Shown here in pieces: positions 52,706-61,848 of a DNA stretch of 64,000 nucleotides. Source of the stretch: Sorangium aterium (lineage in GTDB: Bacteria; Myxococcota_A; Polyangia; Polyangiales; Polyangiaceae); the NCBI RefSeq assembly GCF_028368935.1, contig NZ_JAQNDK010000001.1, positions 1,240,001-1,304,000 of the forward strand, in the 5' to 3' direction. Every line of letters begins with the position of its first letter. The first letter of the stretch is position 1. The position numbers were made by a program, and so were the translations under genes. The notes beneath the pieces were generated by a model. It searched no databases. It saw only the letters and a program-made list of their open reading frames with translations, and had not been told where the DNA came from.

Positions 52706-53680
52706 ATGGCCGATTTGAACGATCCCGCGCGCCTCGCCGAGCTGCACCACGTGCTGCTGCGCGACGACGCGGACACCATCCTGGACGCCTGCGTCGAGCG
52801 GGCGGCCGAGCTCGCCCGGGCGCCGATGGCGCTCGTGAGCCTGGTGGTCCGACACATCCAGCTGTTCCGCGCGCACCGCGGCCTGCCACCCGAGCTGGGC
52901 GTCAGCTGCGCGACCTCACGGAGCAGCTCGTTCTGCCAGCTCGTGGTGCGCCACGAGGAGCCGCTCGTCGTCGAGGACGCCGTTCACGACGAGCGCGTGC
53001 CCAAGGAGCTGGTGGAGCGTTACGGCATCCGCGCGTACGCGGGTGTGCCGGTGCGGGTGCGCCGGCATGTGGTCGGTTCGCTCTGCGTGATCGACCTCGT
53101 GCCGCGCACCTTCGAGCCGGGCGTCATCGAGGGCCTCAAACGGCTCGCCGCCGAGGCCGGCGCGCGGATCGAGGCGCTGGAGAGCGACACGCCGCCGCCG
53201 AGCCGCACCGCGAGGGAGCGCCTCGCCCGGTTCGGGCAGACCGCGCGTGCGCTGGAGCGCGCGCTCATGGCCATCGCTCCCGTGATCGCCGAGGCGCAGC
53301 GCGCGGCGGCGACGCTGCCGGAGGCGCCGCATATCGCGCCGAGCCCGGACGATCTGCGCGCGGCGGTCGACTGCTACCGGGACATGTTCGGTATCGCGGC
53401 CGAGCTGGCCGACGACGCCATGGCCCTCTCGCGCTCCGCTCCGGCCGAGGCCGCGTCCGAGCTCGCGCAGGCGACGCGGTCCCTCACGCGGGACATGGTC
53501 GAGATCAGCCCGCTCGTCCGGCTCGCCGAGAGCGTGCTCGGGGGCACGCTCGACGAGGGCATCGCCGCGAGGGCCGCGCACGTCGTGCGGGACGCGTTCG
53601 CGGCGCACGAGACCGCGACCGCCGCGGTGCGCCGGATCATCACCACCGTCGAGCGGGCGCGGACAGCGGAGGCGTGGTGA
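52706..53680 (+). CDS. GAF domain protein
   Basis: The 324-residue protein starts at ATG 52706 (MADLNDPAR). Residues about 15-170 form a GAF domain (APMALVSLVV, SSSFCQLVV, YAGVPVRVRRHVVGSLCVID). The remaining part is helical, Ala/Arg/Glu-rich, without kinase or cyclase motifs. It is probably a cytoplasmic sensor working through protein contacts. Its stop overlaps the start of a 65-residue protein (GTGA), which is its most likely partner. Confidence 0.85.
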   Translation: MADLNDPARLAELHHVLLRDDADTILDACVERAAELARAPMALVSLVVRHIQLFRAHRGLPPELGVSCATSRSSSFCQLVVRHEEPLVVEDAVHDERVPKELVERYGIRAYAGVPVRVRRHVVGSLCVIDLVPRTFEPGVIEGLKRLAAEAGARIEALESDTPPPSRTARERLARFGQTARALERALMAIAPVIAEAQRAAATLPEAPHIAPSPDDLRAAVDCYRDMFGIAAELADDAMALSRSAPAEAASELAQATRSLTRDMVEISPLVRLAESVLGGTLDEGIAARAAHVVRDAFAAHETATAAVRRIITTVERARTAEAW

Positions 53681-53874
53681 AAGGCCGAGCGTACCAGCTG
53701 CTCCGCTCCTGTATCGGCGACAAGGACCCTCCGAACGCGCGCGACGCGTTCATCTATGCGCGGGTCATCATGCGCGCGCGGGTCGTGCCCGAGGAGATCA
53801 CGCCGACGCTCGACGACCCCGACGTCGAGCGCCGGCTGGAGGGCGCGCTGCAAGACATCCTCCGCCGCGCGTAG
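53677..53874 (+). CDS. Small protein coupled to the GAF gene
   Basis: The 65-residue product starts at a GTG overlapping the previous stop by four bases. It is mixed and mostly helical (RAYQLLRSCIGDKDPPNARDA at its beginning, DDPDVERRLEGALQDILRRA at its end), soluble, and without a motif I recognise. The overlap and good amino-acid composition support it as a gene. It may bind the GAF protein. Confidence 0.65.
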   Translation: MKGRAYQLLRSCIGDKDPPNARDAFIYARVIMRARVVPEEITPTLDDPDVERRLEGALQDILRRA

Positions 53875-53999
53875 AGCGGCGGTCACCCGCTTCGGATACG
53901 GGCCCACCTCGACGTTTTCGGTGCTCAGCGCACCGGAGTGCGCTTGCGCGCCGAAAACGCCGATCTGGGCCCGTCTCCTGTGCGGGTGACCGCCGCTCT
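53873..53999. repeat. 127-bp palindromic element with 18-bp perfect terminal inverted repeats
   Basis: AGAGCGGCGGTCACCCGC at 53873-53890 is repeated in reverse complement at 53982-53999. Inside, further segments are also mirrored (for example CGACGTTTTCGG against CCGAAAACGCCG, and ACGGGCCCA against TGGGCCCGT). The whole element can fold into one long hairpin. The left end overlaps the stop codon of the small protein gene. It could be a miniature inverted-repeat element or a strong terminator/attenuator. Confidence 0.85.
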
Positions 54000-54294
54000 G
54001 CTCGGCATGGTGCAAAGGGGGGCGGAAGAGGGGCCGCCGGTCCCTCGCGCCGGCAGGCTCGGAGAGAGACGCCCACGAGAAGGGTGCAGCGTGATCCCGC
54101 GAGGGAGCGTGCGGATCGCGCATCGTGCAGATCGCGCGTCCAGGCGTGCATGGCTCGGTGATTCTCCCACTTTCACCTTCACCCGTCGCGCCGGGCCTGC
54201 TATGCAGCAGGTCGCCTTCTTTGCCGATGTCCTTGCTTGACGCCCGCGATAGCGGCCGGGCGCGCCGTTCGAGGCGCCTTCCTTGGAGAATACG

Positions 54295-55989
54295 ATGAGC
54301 CATGACTTGACCCCTGGACTGTTCACCGGGCCGAAGTGGACGCGCGGCCTTCTGCAGCTCGCCTTGCCCGCGATGGTGCTGGTCGCGTGCGGAAGCCCGT
54401 CAGGAGAATCGACATCAGGGGGCGGCGACGCATCGACCGTGGCGTCGGCGTCGACCTCCTCGAGTGGCGGCGTCGATGCGACGGCGTCGGCCTCCTCGGG
54501 CGGCCATGGCGGTTCGGACGGCAACGGCGGCTCAGGCGGCAATGGCGGCTCGGGCGGCAATGGCGGCAACGGCGGCTCGGGCAGCAACGGCGGCTCGGGC
54601 GGCAATGGTGGCTCGGGCGGCAATGGTGGCTCGGGCGGCAACGGCGGCTCGGGCGGCAACGGCGGCTCGGGCGGTAACGGCGGCGACGATGCGTCGACTG
54701 TGGCCTCCTCGTCGGCCTCCTCGGGCAGCGGCGGCGCGTCGACGTCGACCGTGGCGTCCTCGTCGGCCTCCTCGAGCAGCGCCGGTGGCGCGGGCGGCGG
54801 CGATGCCTCGACGTCGGCCGTGGCCTCTTCGTCGGCCTCCTCGAGCAGCGCCGGCGGCGCGGGCGGCGGCGATGCCTCGACGTCGGCCGTGGCCTCCTCG
54901 TCGGCCTCCTCGAGCGGCGCCGGCGGCGCGGGTGGCGGCGATGCCTCGACGTCGGCCGTCACCTCCTCGTCGGCCTCCTCGAGCGGCGCCGGCGGCATGG
55001 GTGGCGGCGATGCCTCGACGTCGAGCGTGACCACCACCTCGAGCGCCACGAGCTCGACCACCTCGACCGGCACGGGCCCCCTCGCGAGGACGCCGGTGGA
55101 GCGGCACGGCCGCCTGAAGGTGATGGGCAACCGCGTCGTCGACGAGCACGGGGAAGAGCTCCAGCTCAAGGGCATGAGCATGTTCTGGAGCGTGTGGGAG
55201 GGCGAGAAGTTCTACAACGCGTCCGCCGTCGGCACGCTCGTGAACGACTGGGATGTGACCGTCATCCGCGCCGCGATGACCGCCAACACATCGGGGCTCG
55301 GCTACGTCAACAACCCGGACGCGGAGAAGCGGAAGGTCAAGGCGATCGTCGACGCCGCCATCGCGAGAGGCATTTACGTGCTCATCGACTGGCACGATCA
55401 CGACGCGATCCGGAACAAGGAGGCCGCGAAGCGCTTTTTCCGGGAGATGGCGATCGAGTACGGCGATGAGCCCGCCGTGATCTTCGAGGTGTTCAACGAG
55501 CCCGACACCGAGACCTGGGAGCAGGTGAAGTCGTATGCCGAGGAGGTGATCCGGGAGATCCGCGGCGCTGGCTCCGACAACCTCGTGATCGTCGGGTCGC
55601 CGAACTGGTCGCAGGACGTGGACGTCGCCTCCAGGAACCCGATCACGAGCTACGACAACATCGCCTACACGCTCCACTTCTATGCCGCGACGCACAAGGA
55701 TGCGCTGCGCACCAAGGCGAGGACCGCGCTGTCCGCGGGCCTCGCGCTGTTCGTCACCGAGTGGGGCACCTGCGCTTCCAGCGGCAACGGCGCGCTGGAT
55801 CTCGCCGAGTCGCAGCGGTGGCTCGACTTCATGGCCAGCAACAGCATCAGCTGGCTCAACTGGTCCGTCGTCGATAAGGCCGAGTCCTGCGCCGCGCTCA
55901 GGCCCGGAGCGAGCGCCGGCGGCCCGTGGTCGGATGGCCAGCTGACCGAGTCGGGGCGGTGGGTGAAGCAGAAGATCCAGGCGCCTTGA
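54295..55989 (+). CDS. Secreted GH5-type endoglucanase (cellulase) with low-complexity linker
   Basis: The 564-residue protein starts at ATG 54295 with GGAGA upstream. Signal peptide with lipobox LVAC. Residues about 40-260 are a Gly/Asn/Ser and then Ser/Ala/Thr linker of repeats. The catalytic domain (about 265-564) is a GH5 barrel: ELQLKGMSMFW, YVLIDWHDHD, the acid/base Glu in VFNEP and the nucleophile Glu in FVTEWGTC. It is related to family 5 endoglucanases of Bacillus type. It acts on cellulose or a related beta-glucan outside the cell, complementing the pectin enzymes. Confidence 0.92.
   Translation: MSHDLTPGLFTGPKWTRGLLQLALPAMVLVACGSPSGESTSGGGDASTVASASTSSSGGVDATASASSGGHGGSDGNGGSGGNGGSGGNGGNGGSGSNGGSGGNGGSGGNGGSGGNGGSGGNGGSGGNGGDDASTVASSSASSGSGGASTSTVASSSASSSSAGGAGGGDASTSAVASSSASSSSAGGAGGGDASTSAVASSSASSSGAGGAGGGDASTSAVTSSSASSSGAGGMGGGDASTSSVTTTSSATSSTTSTGTGPLARTPVERHGRLKVMGNRVVDEHGEELQLKGMSMFWSVWEGEKFYNASAVGTLVNDWDVTVIRAAMTANTSGLGYVNNPDAEKRKVKAIVDAAIARGIYVLIDWHDHDAIRNKEAAKRFFREMAIEYGDEPAVIFEVFNEPDTETWEQVKSYAEEVIREIRGAGSDNLVIVGSPNWSQDVDVASRNPITSYDNIAYTLHFYAATHKDALRTKARTALSAGLALFVTEWGTCASSGNGALDLAESQRWLDFMASNSISWLNWSVVDKAESCAALRPGASAGGPWSDGQLTESGRWVKQKIQAP
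54520..55040 (+). repeat. Nested coding repeats in the cellulase linker
   Basis: First comes an array of about 18-bp units encoding NGGSGG; then about four longer units (about 69 bp) encoding segments such as DASTSAVASSSASSS with a Gly-rich end. All are in frame. Such linkers space the catalytic domain from the anchored end. Confidence 0.85.
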
Positions 55990-56642
55990 CGCGGGAGGCC
56001 GGCCGAGGGGCGCCGTCGAGGACGGGGGCGCTCCGCCCGGGTCGATCGCGCGGCGACACGTCGCCTCGGGCACGGACAGCGAAGCTCCCGCGGCGCGCTT
56101 CCCGTTCCTTCGAGGCCTCCTCGAAGACCAGAGTCTAGCCCTCTCGCCTTCGCCTCGATCACCAGGCGATCCGGGCTCGATCGGCTCACTCCTGCGCTTC
56201 CTCATCGACGACATTGCCCGAACTCGGTCGATGAGTCAGGGTTTCGGCGACGCACACGGCCGCGCCTGTTCGGCGCGGTGACGGCGCGATGAAGGGATAT
56301 GTCCTGTCCCTTCATCCCACTTCATCCGGTCCTCGACAGAGGCCGTCTTCTCCCTCGAATCCCCCGCGCGAGCCGGTGCGCTCGCGACACGAGGAGACGC
56401 CCGGCCGAGGCGAGGCAGGACGAGACGTCGATGCGCGCCCTGGACACGCGCTGTCTTGCTGAAGATCGATGGCTTGAAGAGACTCGAACGATGCCGGGCG
56501 GAACCCCGTCGAGCGTCGGCGCTCACGACATCCGCTCATCGCAGGACGGACGAACATGCCGGCGACCCGCGGTGTCCCGCGAGGACGCTGGTGCGCGCCG
56601 CCTGTCATTCACTCGCGCAGCAGCGAAGGAGGCTTCCTCGTG
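55990..56642. other. Intergenic region between the cellulase and peroxidase genes
   Basis: About 650 bases. I see no convincing gene: the short readings on both strands lack start signals and domain patterns. No T-rich terminator and no clear promoter were found. A ribosome site for the next gene (AAGGAGG) is at 56626-56632. Confidence 0.45.
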
Positions 56643-58811
56643 ATGGTTAGAGCTCGTTCTGAAGACCCGCGCACGGGCGGGATCGGGGCGTGGATCGTCA
56701 GCGTTCTGATGGGTCTATCGTCAACCGCCGGCTGCTTGCCCCAGGGACACGAGCTTCCGTGCTCGGGATGCGGAAGACCCGGACCGTCTTCGTCGCTCGG
56801 GGGCGGTGGGCCTTCGTCGCTCGGGGACGGCGGCTCCTCGTCGCTCGGGGGCGGCGGGTCTTCGTCGCTCGGGGACGGGGGGTCTTCGTCGCCGGTCGCG
56901 CCAGGGAGCGGTGACTCGCCGCCGTCGGATCCGCCGGACGACGGCGCGACGCCCGCGCCGGCCGCTCCGCCGCCGTCCCTCGGCTCGCTCCGAGGCGTCC
57001 CCATCCCCGAGCCGAGCGAGCTGTCCCGGTACGTCAAGAGCAGGGAGATGGCCGTCGCCCTCGGAAAGGCGCTGTTCTGGGACATGCAGGTCGGCAGCGA
57101 CGGCGTGGCGTGCGCGACATGCCACTTCCACGCCGGCGCCGACCACCGCAAGAGAAACCAGATCAACCCCGGGCTCAACAACCAGGATCCCGAGCGGCGC
57201 ACGCGGTTCGAAGCCACGCGATCGGACGGGAAGGGCGGACCGAACTACGCGCTCGTGGCGAGCGACTGGACCTTCCGCCGCGACTTCCCCGCAGATGCCG
57301 ACGACGTCATCTCTTCGCAGGGGGTGTTCCACGCTCGATTCAACGGCATCGTACCCGGGAGCGCGAAGGACGACTGCACGCTGCTGCCGGACATCTTCCA
57401 GGTGCAAGGGGTGAACGTGCGGCGCGTCGAGCCGCGGCAGACGCCCACTGTCATCAATGCGGTGTTCAACTTCCGCAACTTCTGGGACGGACGCGCGAGC
57501 AACCATTTCAACGGAGTGAACCCGTTCGGCAAGCGGGATCCGGACGCTGCCGTCCACGCCGTGCGCGACGGCATCCTGGTCCCCGAGAAGGTCGACCTGG
57601 AGAACTCGAGCCTCGCATCTCAGGCCGTGGGACCGCCGATCAACCCCTTCGAGATGTCGTGTGAGGGGAGGACGTACGCCGACGTCGCCGCGAAGCTCTT
57701 GCCGCGCAGGCCGCTCGCTGACCAGATCGTCGACTCGACGGACAGCATCCTCGGCGAGCTCCGCGATCCGAGCGGGAAAGGGCTCGCTCCTTCCTATGGA
57801 GAGCTCGTCGAAGGGGCCTTCGTGGACGCGTACTGGCGGTCGGACCAGCGCGTCGGCGATCGGTCGCTCGCGGAAGCGAACTTCTCGCTCTTCTGGGGTC
57901 TCGCCATCCAGCTCTACGAGGCCACGCTCGTGTCCGACAACAGCCGATTCGATCGCTTTGCGGAAGGGGACAGCGCCGCCCTGAGCGACCAGGAGCGCGC
58001 GGGGCTCGCGATCTTCCAGGGCAAGGGCAGGTGCATCAACTGCCACCATGGCCCCGAGTTCACCAGCGCCGGCACCCGCCTGCAGCGCGAGGCGCAGGTG
58101 GGCGGTTTGATCTCGCGGATGCGGGTCGGGGACGGCGGCGCCGCGCTCTACGACAGGGGCTATTACAACATTGGCGTTCGGCCGGCCGAGGAGGACATCG
58201 GCGTCGGAGGGGTCGACCCCTTCGGTCATCCGTTCTCGTTCACGCGGCAAGGGAAGCTGCTGGCCGAGGGCGAGGGCGCCCCGGATGGTTTCCGCATCGA
58301 GCCGGCGTCGTTCGAGGTCGATCCAGGGGTGCCAATCGCGCCGGGCGAGCGCGATACGATCGACGGCGCCTTCAAGGTCCCGACGCTCCGGAACGTCGAG
58401 CTGACGGGCCCCTATTTTCACAACGGAAGCGCGCTGACGCTGCGGCAAGTCGTCGAATTTTACAACGCTGGCGGCGGCCGGCGCGAACGGGAGGGCGGCG
58501 ACACGACCGGGTTCGGGCCCAACGGGACGAACCTCGCTCCGAACATTCAGCCGCTCGGGCTGACGGAAGAGGAGAAGAAGGCGCTCGTGGCGTTCCTGGC
58601 GACGCTCACGGACGAGCGGGTGCGGTTCGAGGAGGCGCCGTTCGATCACCCGCAGCTGTTCGTCGTCGACGGTCACTTCTGGAATGAATGGACCGTGGTG
58701 GATGACGGCACGGGGCGTGCTCGCGAGAAGATCAAGGAGGTCCCGGCGGTCGGCGCCGCAGGGCGCAAGCCGAAGGACCTCCCCGGGCTTGCGCCTTTCA
58801 ACCCGCTCTGA
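56643..58811 (+). CDS. Diheme cytochrome c peroxidase/MauG-like lipoprotein
   Basis: The 722-residue protein starts at ATG 56643, behind AAGGAGG (a GTG three bases earlier is also possible). The signal ends in lipobox STAGC; a Gly/Ser repeat linker (SSLGGGG/SSLGDGG units) follows to about residue 95. Two c-type heme sites are present: CATCH (about 158) and CINCH (about 465). Family segments include LGKALFWDMQVG, TPTVINAVFN and VPTLRNVELTGPYFHNG. It is longer than ordinary CcpA (about 330), mainly through a middle insertion. It probably acts as a periplasmic or surface peroxidase or oxidase; the electron donor is not evident. Confidence 0.88.
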   Translation: MVRARSEDPRTGGIGAWIVSVLMGLSSTAGCLPQGHELPCSGCGRPGPSSSLGGGGPSSLGDGGSSSLGGGGSSSLGDGGSSSPVAPGSGDSPPSDPPDDGATPAPAAPPPSLGSLRGVPIPEPSELSRYVKSREMAVALGKALFWDMQVGSDGVACATCHFHAGADHRKRNQINPGLNNQDPERRTRFEATRSDGKGGPNYALVASDWTFRRDFPADADDVISSQGVFHARFNGIVPGSAKDDCTLLPDIFQVQGVNVRRVEPRQTPTVINAVFNFRNFWDGRASNHFNGVNPFGKRDPDAAVHAVRDGILVPEKVDLENSSLASQAVGPPINPFEMSCEGRTYADVAAKLLPRRPLADQIVDSTDSILGELRDPSGKGLAPSYGELVEGAFVDAYWRSDQRVGDRSLAEANFSLFWGLAIQLYEATLVSDNSRFDRFAEGDSAALSDQERAGLAIFQGKGRCINCHHGPEFTSAGTRLQREAQVGGLISRMRVGDGGAALYDRGYYNIGVRPAEEDIGVGGVDPFGHPFSFTRQGKLLAEGEGAPDGFRIEPASFEVDPGVPIAPGERDTIDGAFKVPTLRNVELTGPYFHNGSALTLRQVVEFYNAGGGRREREGGDTTGFGPNGTNLAPNIQPLGLTEEEKKALVAFLATLTDERVRFEEAPFDHPQLFVVDGHFWNEWTVVDDGTGRAREKIKEVPAVGAAGRKPKDLPGLAPFNPL

Positions 58812-58822
58812 GCGCCCTGGTG

Positions 58823-59256
58823 CGGCGGCGATCCCAACCTGCGGCGGCGATCCCAACCTGGGTTGGCGATCCCAACCTGGGTTGGCGATCCCAACCTGGG
58901 TCGGGTCGCCTCAACCTCGGTTGGGTCCGCCTCCGATCCCAACCTGGGTCGGGTCGCCTCAACCTCGGTCGGGTCTGCCTCCGATCCCAACCTGGGTCGG
59001 GTCGCCTCAACCTCGGTCGGGTCTGCCTCAACCCGGGTCGGGCCGCCTCAACCTCGGTCGGGCCCCCTGGTCGCCTCAACCCGGGTCGGCTCCCCCCTCC
59101 CCCTCAACCGGGTCGGGCCGGCCGCCTCAACCTCGGTCGGCTCCCCCTCCCTGCCTCCGGGTCGCCTCAACCTCGGTCGGCTCCCCCTGCCTCAACCTCG
59201 GTCGGCTCCCCCTGCCTCAACCTGGGTCGGGTCGCCTCAACCTGGGTCGGGTCCCC
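58823..59256. repeat. Tandem repeat array of about 20-bp units
   Basis: More than fifteen degenerate units with core CCTCAACCTCGGTCGG or CCCAACCTGGGTCGG, with two nearly identical higher-order copies of about 48 bp around 58930-59025. Many units contain the palindrome CCAACC-TG-GGTTGG or a relative. The array fills the space between the peroxidase and TetR genes and supplies the TetR stop codon. The spacing is too short and irregular for CRISPR. Confidence 0.9.
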
Positions 59257-60061
59257 CCGCCTTCCTCCGGAGCGCCGCGAGCCTCGACGGCCGCACCAGC
59301 AGCCCGCCGACCGTCTGATCCGCGACGAGCTCCGCGATCTGCTCCGGCCCGTAGCCCACCGCCGCCGGATCGCTGGCCGCGAGCGGATGCACGCGCCCGC
59401 CTCCCTCGGGACGGCACCAGTTCTGCACGCTCTCGTCCTGCGCCAGCACCGTCAGCGCGCACAGGTAGGCGTCCACCTCTCGGAACCTCCCCTCCCCGAT
59501 CCCGCGCCCCACCATCGCGGCCACGGCCTCGGTCAGCGCGCGCCGCTCGGCCCAGTACGTCGCGAAAGCCGTCGGATCCCGCTCGCTGAACCGGTGGATC
59601 TCCGTGATCTCCAGGGGAAAGCCGCACACCGTCTGCACGTCGAAGCGCACGAAGCGCCATAGCTGCACGTCCGCCGTCTCACCGGCCGCCTCGAGGCTCC
59701 GCGCGTACGACAGCGGCAGCCGGTTCACCTGCTGCAGGATCTCCGCGACGATCAACTCCTTGCGCCGGAACCAGTAGTACAGCGACGACTGCCGGAGCCC
59801 CGCCGCCTGCGCGACCTCCAGCATCGACACCTCGGCGACCCCCCGCTCGGCGAACAGCCGGCCCGCCACCTGCAGAATCTGCTCCCGCGGCGCGAGATCG
59901 CTCCGCTGCGGCGCCTTGCGCGGCCGGCCCATGCGGCGCGGGCTCCCCTCGGCCTTCTGCTCGCCTCCCGCGGTCCGCCCCTCCTCCGCCGGCTGCCTTC
60001 CTTCGACGCTGTGCCTGGCGTCGGTCTTCGGAGGAGGAGCCATCTCTGTCTTCGTCATCAT
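59237..60061 (-). CDS. TetR family transcriptional regulator
   Basis: Up to 274 residues from ATG 60061; no strong ribosome site marks the start, and the conserved part begins only at about residue 45 (GRPRKAPQ). The DNA-binding domain reads REQILQVAGRLFAERGVAEVS and then the recognition helix with AAGLRQSSLYYWF. The rest is the helical ligand domain. The last residues run into the repeat array, so the natural C-terminus may have been altered. It is divergent from the DUF1989/carboxylase operon, and a palindrome lies in front of that operon, so it is the probable regulator of guanidine or urea use. Confidence 0.9.
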   Translation of the reverse strand: MMTKTEMAPPPKTDARHSVEGRQPAEEGRTAGGEQKAEGSPRRMGRPRKAPQRSDLAPREQILQVAGRLFAERGVAEVSMLEVAQAAGLRQSSLYYWFRRKELIVAEILQQVNRLPLSYARSLEAAGETADVQLWRFVRFDVQTVCGFPLEITEIHRFSERDPTAFATYWAERRALTEAVAAMVGRGIGEGRFREVDAYLCALTVLAQDESVQNWCRPEGGGRVHPLAASDPAAVGYGPEQIAELVADQTVGGLLVRPSRLAALRRKAGGPDPG

Positions 60062-60297
60062 CGTCGGAGGTGGCCATCGCGCAGCCGCGCAATCGCCACC
60101 GCGCCCTCATGCCGCCTCGCCCTCCCGCGCGTCAATCGGCTCCGCGCTCGCCCCCCTGCGCCATCCGCTCTTCATCCAATCCACCACCCACACCGCCACC
60201 GAGAAAATTCACCACTTCCGGGAAAAAGCGCGCGCGCCCTGCATTTTACCCCAGCGAAACAGCCTGGAAACCCCGGCCCCGGATAGTCGGCCCGTAG

Positions 60298-60316
60298 TTT
60301 CGATTCTCTATCGAAA
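60298..60316. promoter_or_regulatory. Palindrome TTTCGAT-N5-ATCGAAA, probable TetR operator
   Basis: A perfect seven-base inverted repeat centred about 20 bases before the first gene of the operon. The position suits a repressor site for the divergent TetR protein. A guanidine-I (ykkC) riboswitch, which often precedes such genes, was looked for and not seen. Confidence 0.6.
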
Positions 60317-60328
60317 GTGAGGCGGGCG

Positions 60329-61177
60329 ATGTCTGAAACGGCCACAACGTACGCCGCGCGCGAGCACGCGCGCGCCCAGGAAGGCAGCGTCGTCGAGACG
60401 CAACCCACCGTGCCGAGCACGTCGATCGGCGATCCGCCGGCGGGCGTCGAAGCGCGCGACGTCCTCTGGGAGGAGACCCTCGGCGCCGGCGGTTACGCGG
60501 CGCGCACGCTCCCTGTCGGCAGCCGGCTCCGGCTCGTCGACCTCGAGGGCGACACCTGCGTCGCCCTCGTGCTCCACCGCGCGGACCGCCCCATCGAGCG
60601 GCTCTGCCTCCCCGACACCGTGAAGCTCCAGTGGCAGGCCTATCCCGGCCCCGGCTACCTGCTCCTCTCGGACATGGGGCGCGTCCTCGCCTCCCTCCTC
60701 GAGGACACCGCGGGCCGCCACGACACCTTCTGCGGCACGTCGCTCCCGGCCGAGATCGAGTCCCGCCACGGCAGCGACGCCCACGGCGGCGCCCTCCGCT
60801 CCGGCCGCGAGCGGCTCCTCCTCGCCCTCGCCAAGCACGGCCTCGCCGAGCGGGACCTGCCCACGGCCATCAACCTCTTCAAGGGCGTCCGCATCGAGGC
60901 CGACGGCGCCATCACCTTCCTGCCCGACTCCTCCCGGCCGGGCGCCCACGTGCTGCTCCGCGCCGAGCAGGACGTCCTCGTCAGCGTCGCCGTCGTGCCG
61001 CACCGCCTCGACCCGCGCCCGACCTACCGCGCCGGCAAGGTCCGCCTGACCGCGTGGCGCGGCCGCCCCACCGCCGACGACGACCCCCTGCGCAACGCCA
61101 CCCCCGAGGCGCGCCGCGCCTTCGAGAACACCGCCGAGGAGCTCGCGCTCGGCCTCCGGGCAGGAGGCGCGCGATGA
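60329..61177 (+). CDS. DUF1989 protein, urea-carboxylase-associated type 1 (carboxyguanidine deiminase subunit)
   Basis: The 282-residue protein starts at ATG 60329 with GAGG six bases upstream; a GTG at 60317 is in frame. Family segments: WEETLGAGGYAARTL, LRLVDLEGDTCVALVL, GRHDTFCGTS and INLFKGVRIEADG. Proteins of this pair were long annotated as urea-amidolyase associated, and have been shown to be the two subunits of carboxyguanidine deiminase, converting carboxyguanidine to allophanate. The gene overlaps the next by four bases (ATGA). Confidence 0.88.
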   Translation: MSETATTYAAREHARAQEGSVVETQPTVPSTSIGDPPAGVEARDVLWEETLGAGGYAARTLPVGSRLRLVDLEGDTCVALVLHRADRPIERLCLPDTVKLQWQAYPGPGYLLLSDMGRVLASLLEDTAGRHDTFCGTSLPAEIESRHGSDAHGGALRSGRERLLLALAKHGLAERDLPTAINLFKGVRIEADGAITFLPDSSRPGAHVLLRAEQDVLVSVAVVPHRLDPRPTYRAGKVRLTAWRGRPTADDDPLRNATPEARRAFENTAEELALGLRAGGAR

Positions 61178-61848
61178 GCCCCGCCGCCACCCCCGGGAAG
61201 CCGGTCGCCGCCCTGCGCGACCCCGCCCTCGCCGGGCTGTCCGGCGCCCTCGTCTCCGACGAGATCGTCCCGGCACGCGCGCCGTGGGCCAAGATCGTCC
61301 GCGCCGGCGAGATCCTCCGCGTCATCGACCTCGAGGGCAACCAGGCCGTCGACTTCCTCGCCTACGTCCTCGCCGACACCGCCGAGCGCTACAGCGCCGC
61401 CGACACCCTCGTCGCCCAGCGCAACATCTTCCTCACCACCGGCGCCCGGCTCCGCTCCAACCGCGGCCGCGTGATGATGACCGTCACCGACGACAGCTGC
61501 GGCCGCCACGACACCTCGGGCGGCGCCTGCTCGTGCGAGTCGAACACCGTCCGCTACGGCCACCACACAAAGCACCAGCACGCCTGCGTCGAGAACTTCC
61601 TCCTCGCCGCCGCGCCCTACGGCCTCGGCAAGCGCGACCTCGTCGGCAACATCAACTGGTTCATGAACGTGCCCGTCGAGGCCGACGGCACCCTCGGCAT
61701 CGTCGATGGCCTCTCCGCGCCCGGCAAGCACGTCGACCTCCGGGCCGAGCTCGACCTGCTGCTGCTCGTCTCGAACTGCCCGCAGATCAACAACCCCTGC
61801 AACGCGTTCAACCCGACCCCGATCCGCGCGGTGGTGGTGCGGCCATGA
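61174..61848 (+). CDS. DUF1989 protein, urea-carboxylase-associated type 2 (carboxyguanidine deiminase subunit)
   Basis: The 224-residue paralogue of the previous gene has RVIDLEGNQAVDFLAY, DDSCGRHDTSGGACSCES, INWFMNVPVEADG and the C-terminal NCPQINNPCN. The Cys/His clusters suggest a metal site. The start overlaps the upstream stop (ATGA), with GGAGG in front; its own stop overlaps the carboxylase start. It should form the deiminase complex with the preceding protein. Confidence 0.9.
   Translation: MSPAATPGKPVAALRDPALAGLSGALVSDEIVPARAPWAKIVRAGEILRVIDLEGNQAVDFLAYVLADTAERYSAADTLVAQRNIFLTTGARLRSNRGRVMMTVTDDSCGRHDTSGGACSCESNTVRYGHHTKHQHACVENFLLAAAPYGLGKRDLVGNINWFMNVPVEADGTLGIVDGLSAPGKHVDLRAELDLLLLVSNCPQINNPCNAFNPTPIRAVVVRP

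Noticed and set aside
58823-59256. Possible CRISPR array
   Set aside because: Units are about 20 bp, directly adjacent and variable, with no unique spacers of constant length and no cas genes.
60062-60328. Guanidine-I (ykkC) riboswitch expected before the carboxylase operon
   Set aside because: I could not find the conserved ykkC sequence blocks; only the TetR-type palindrome is visible.
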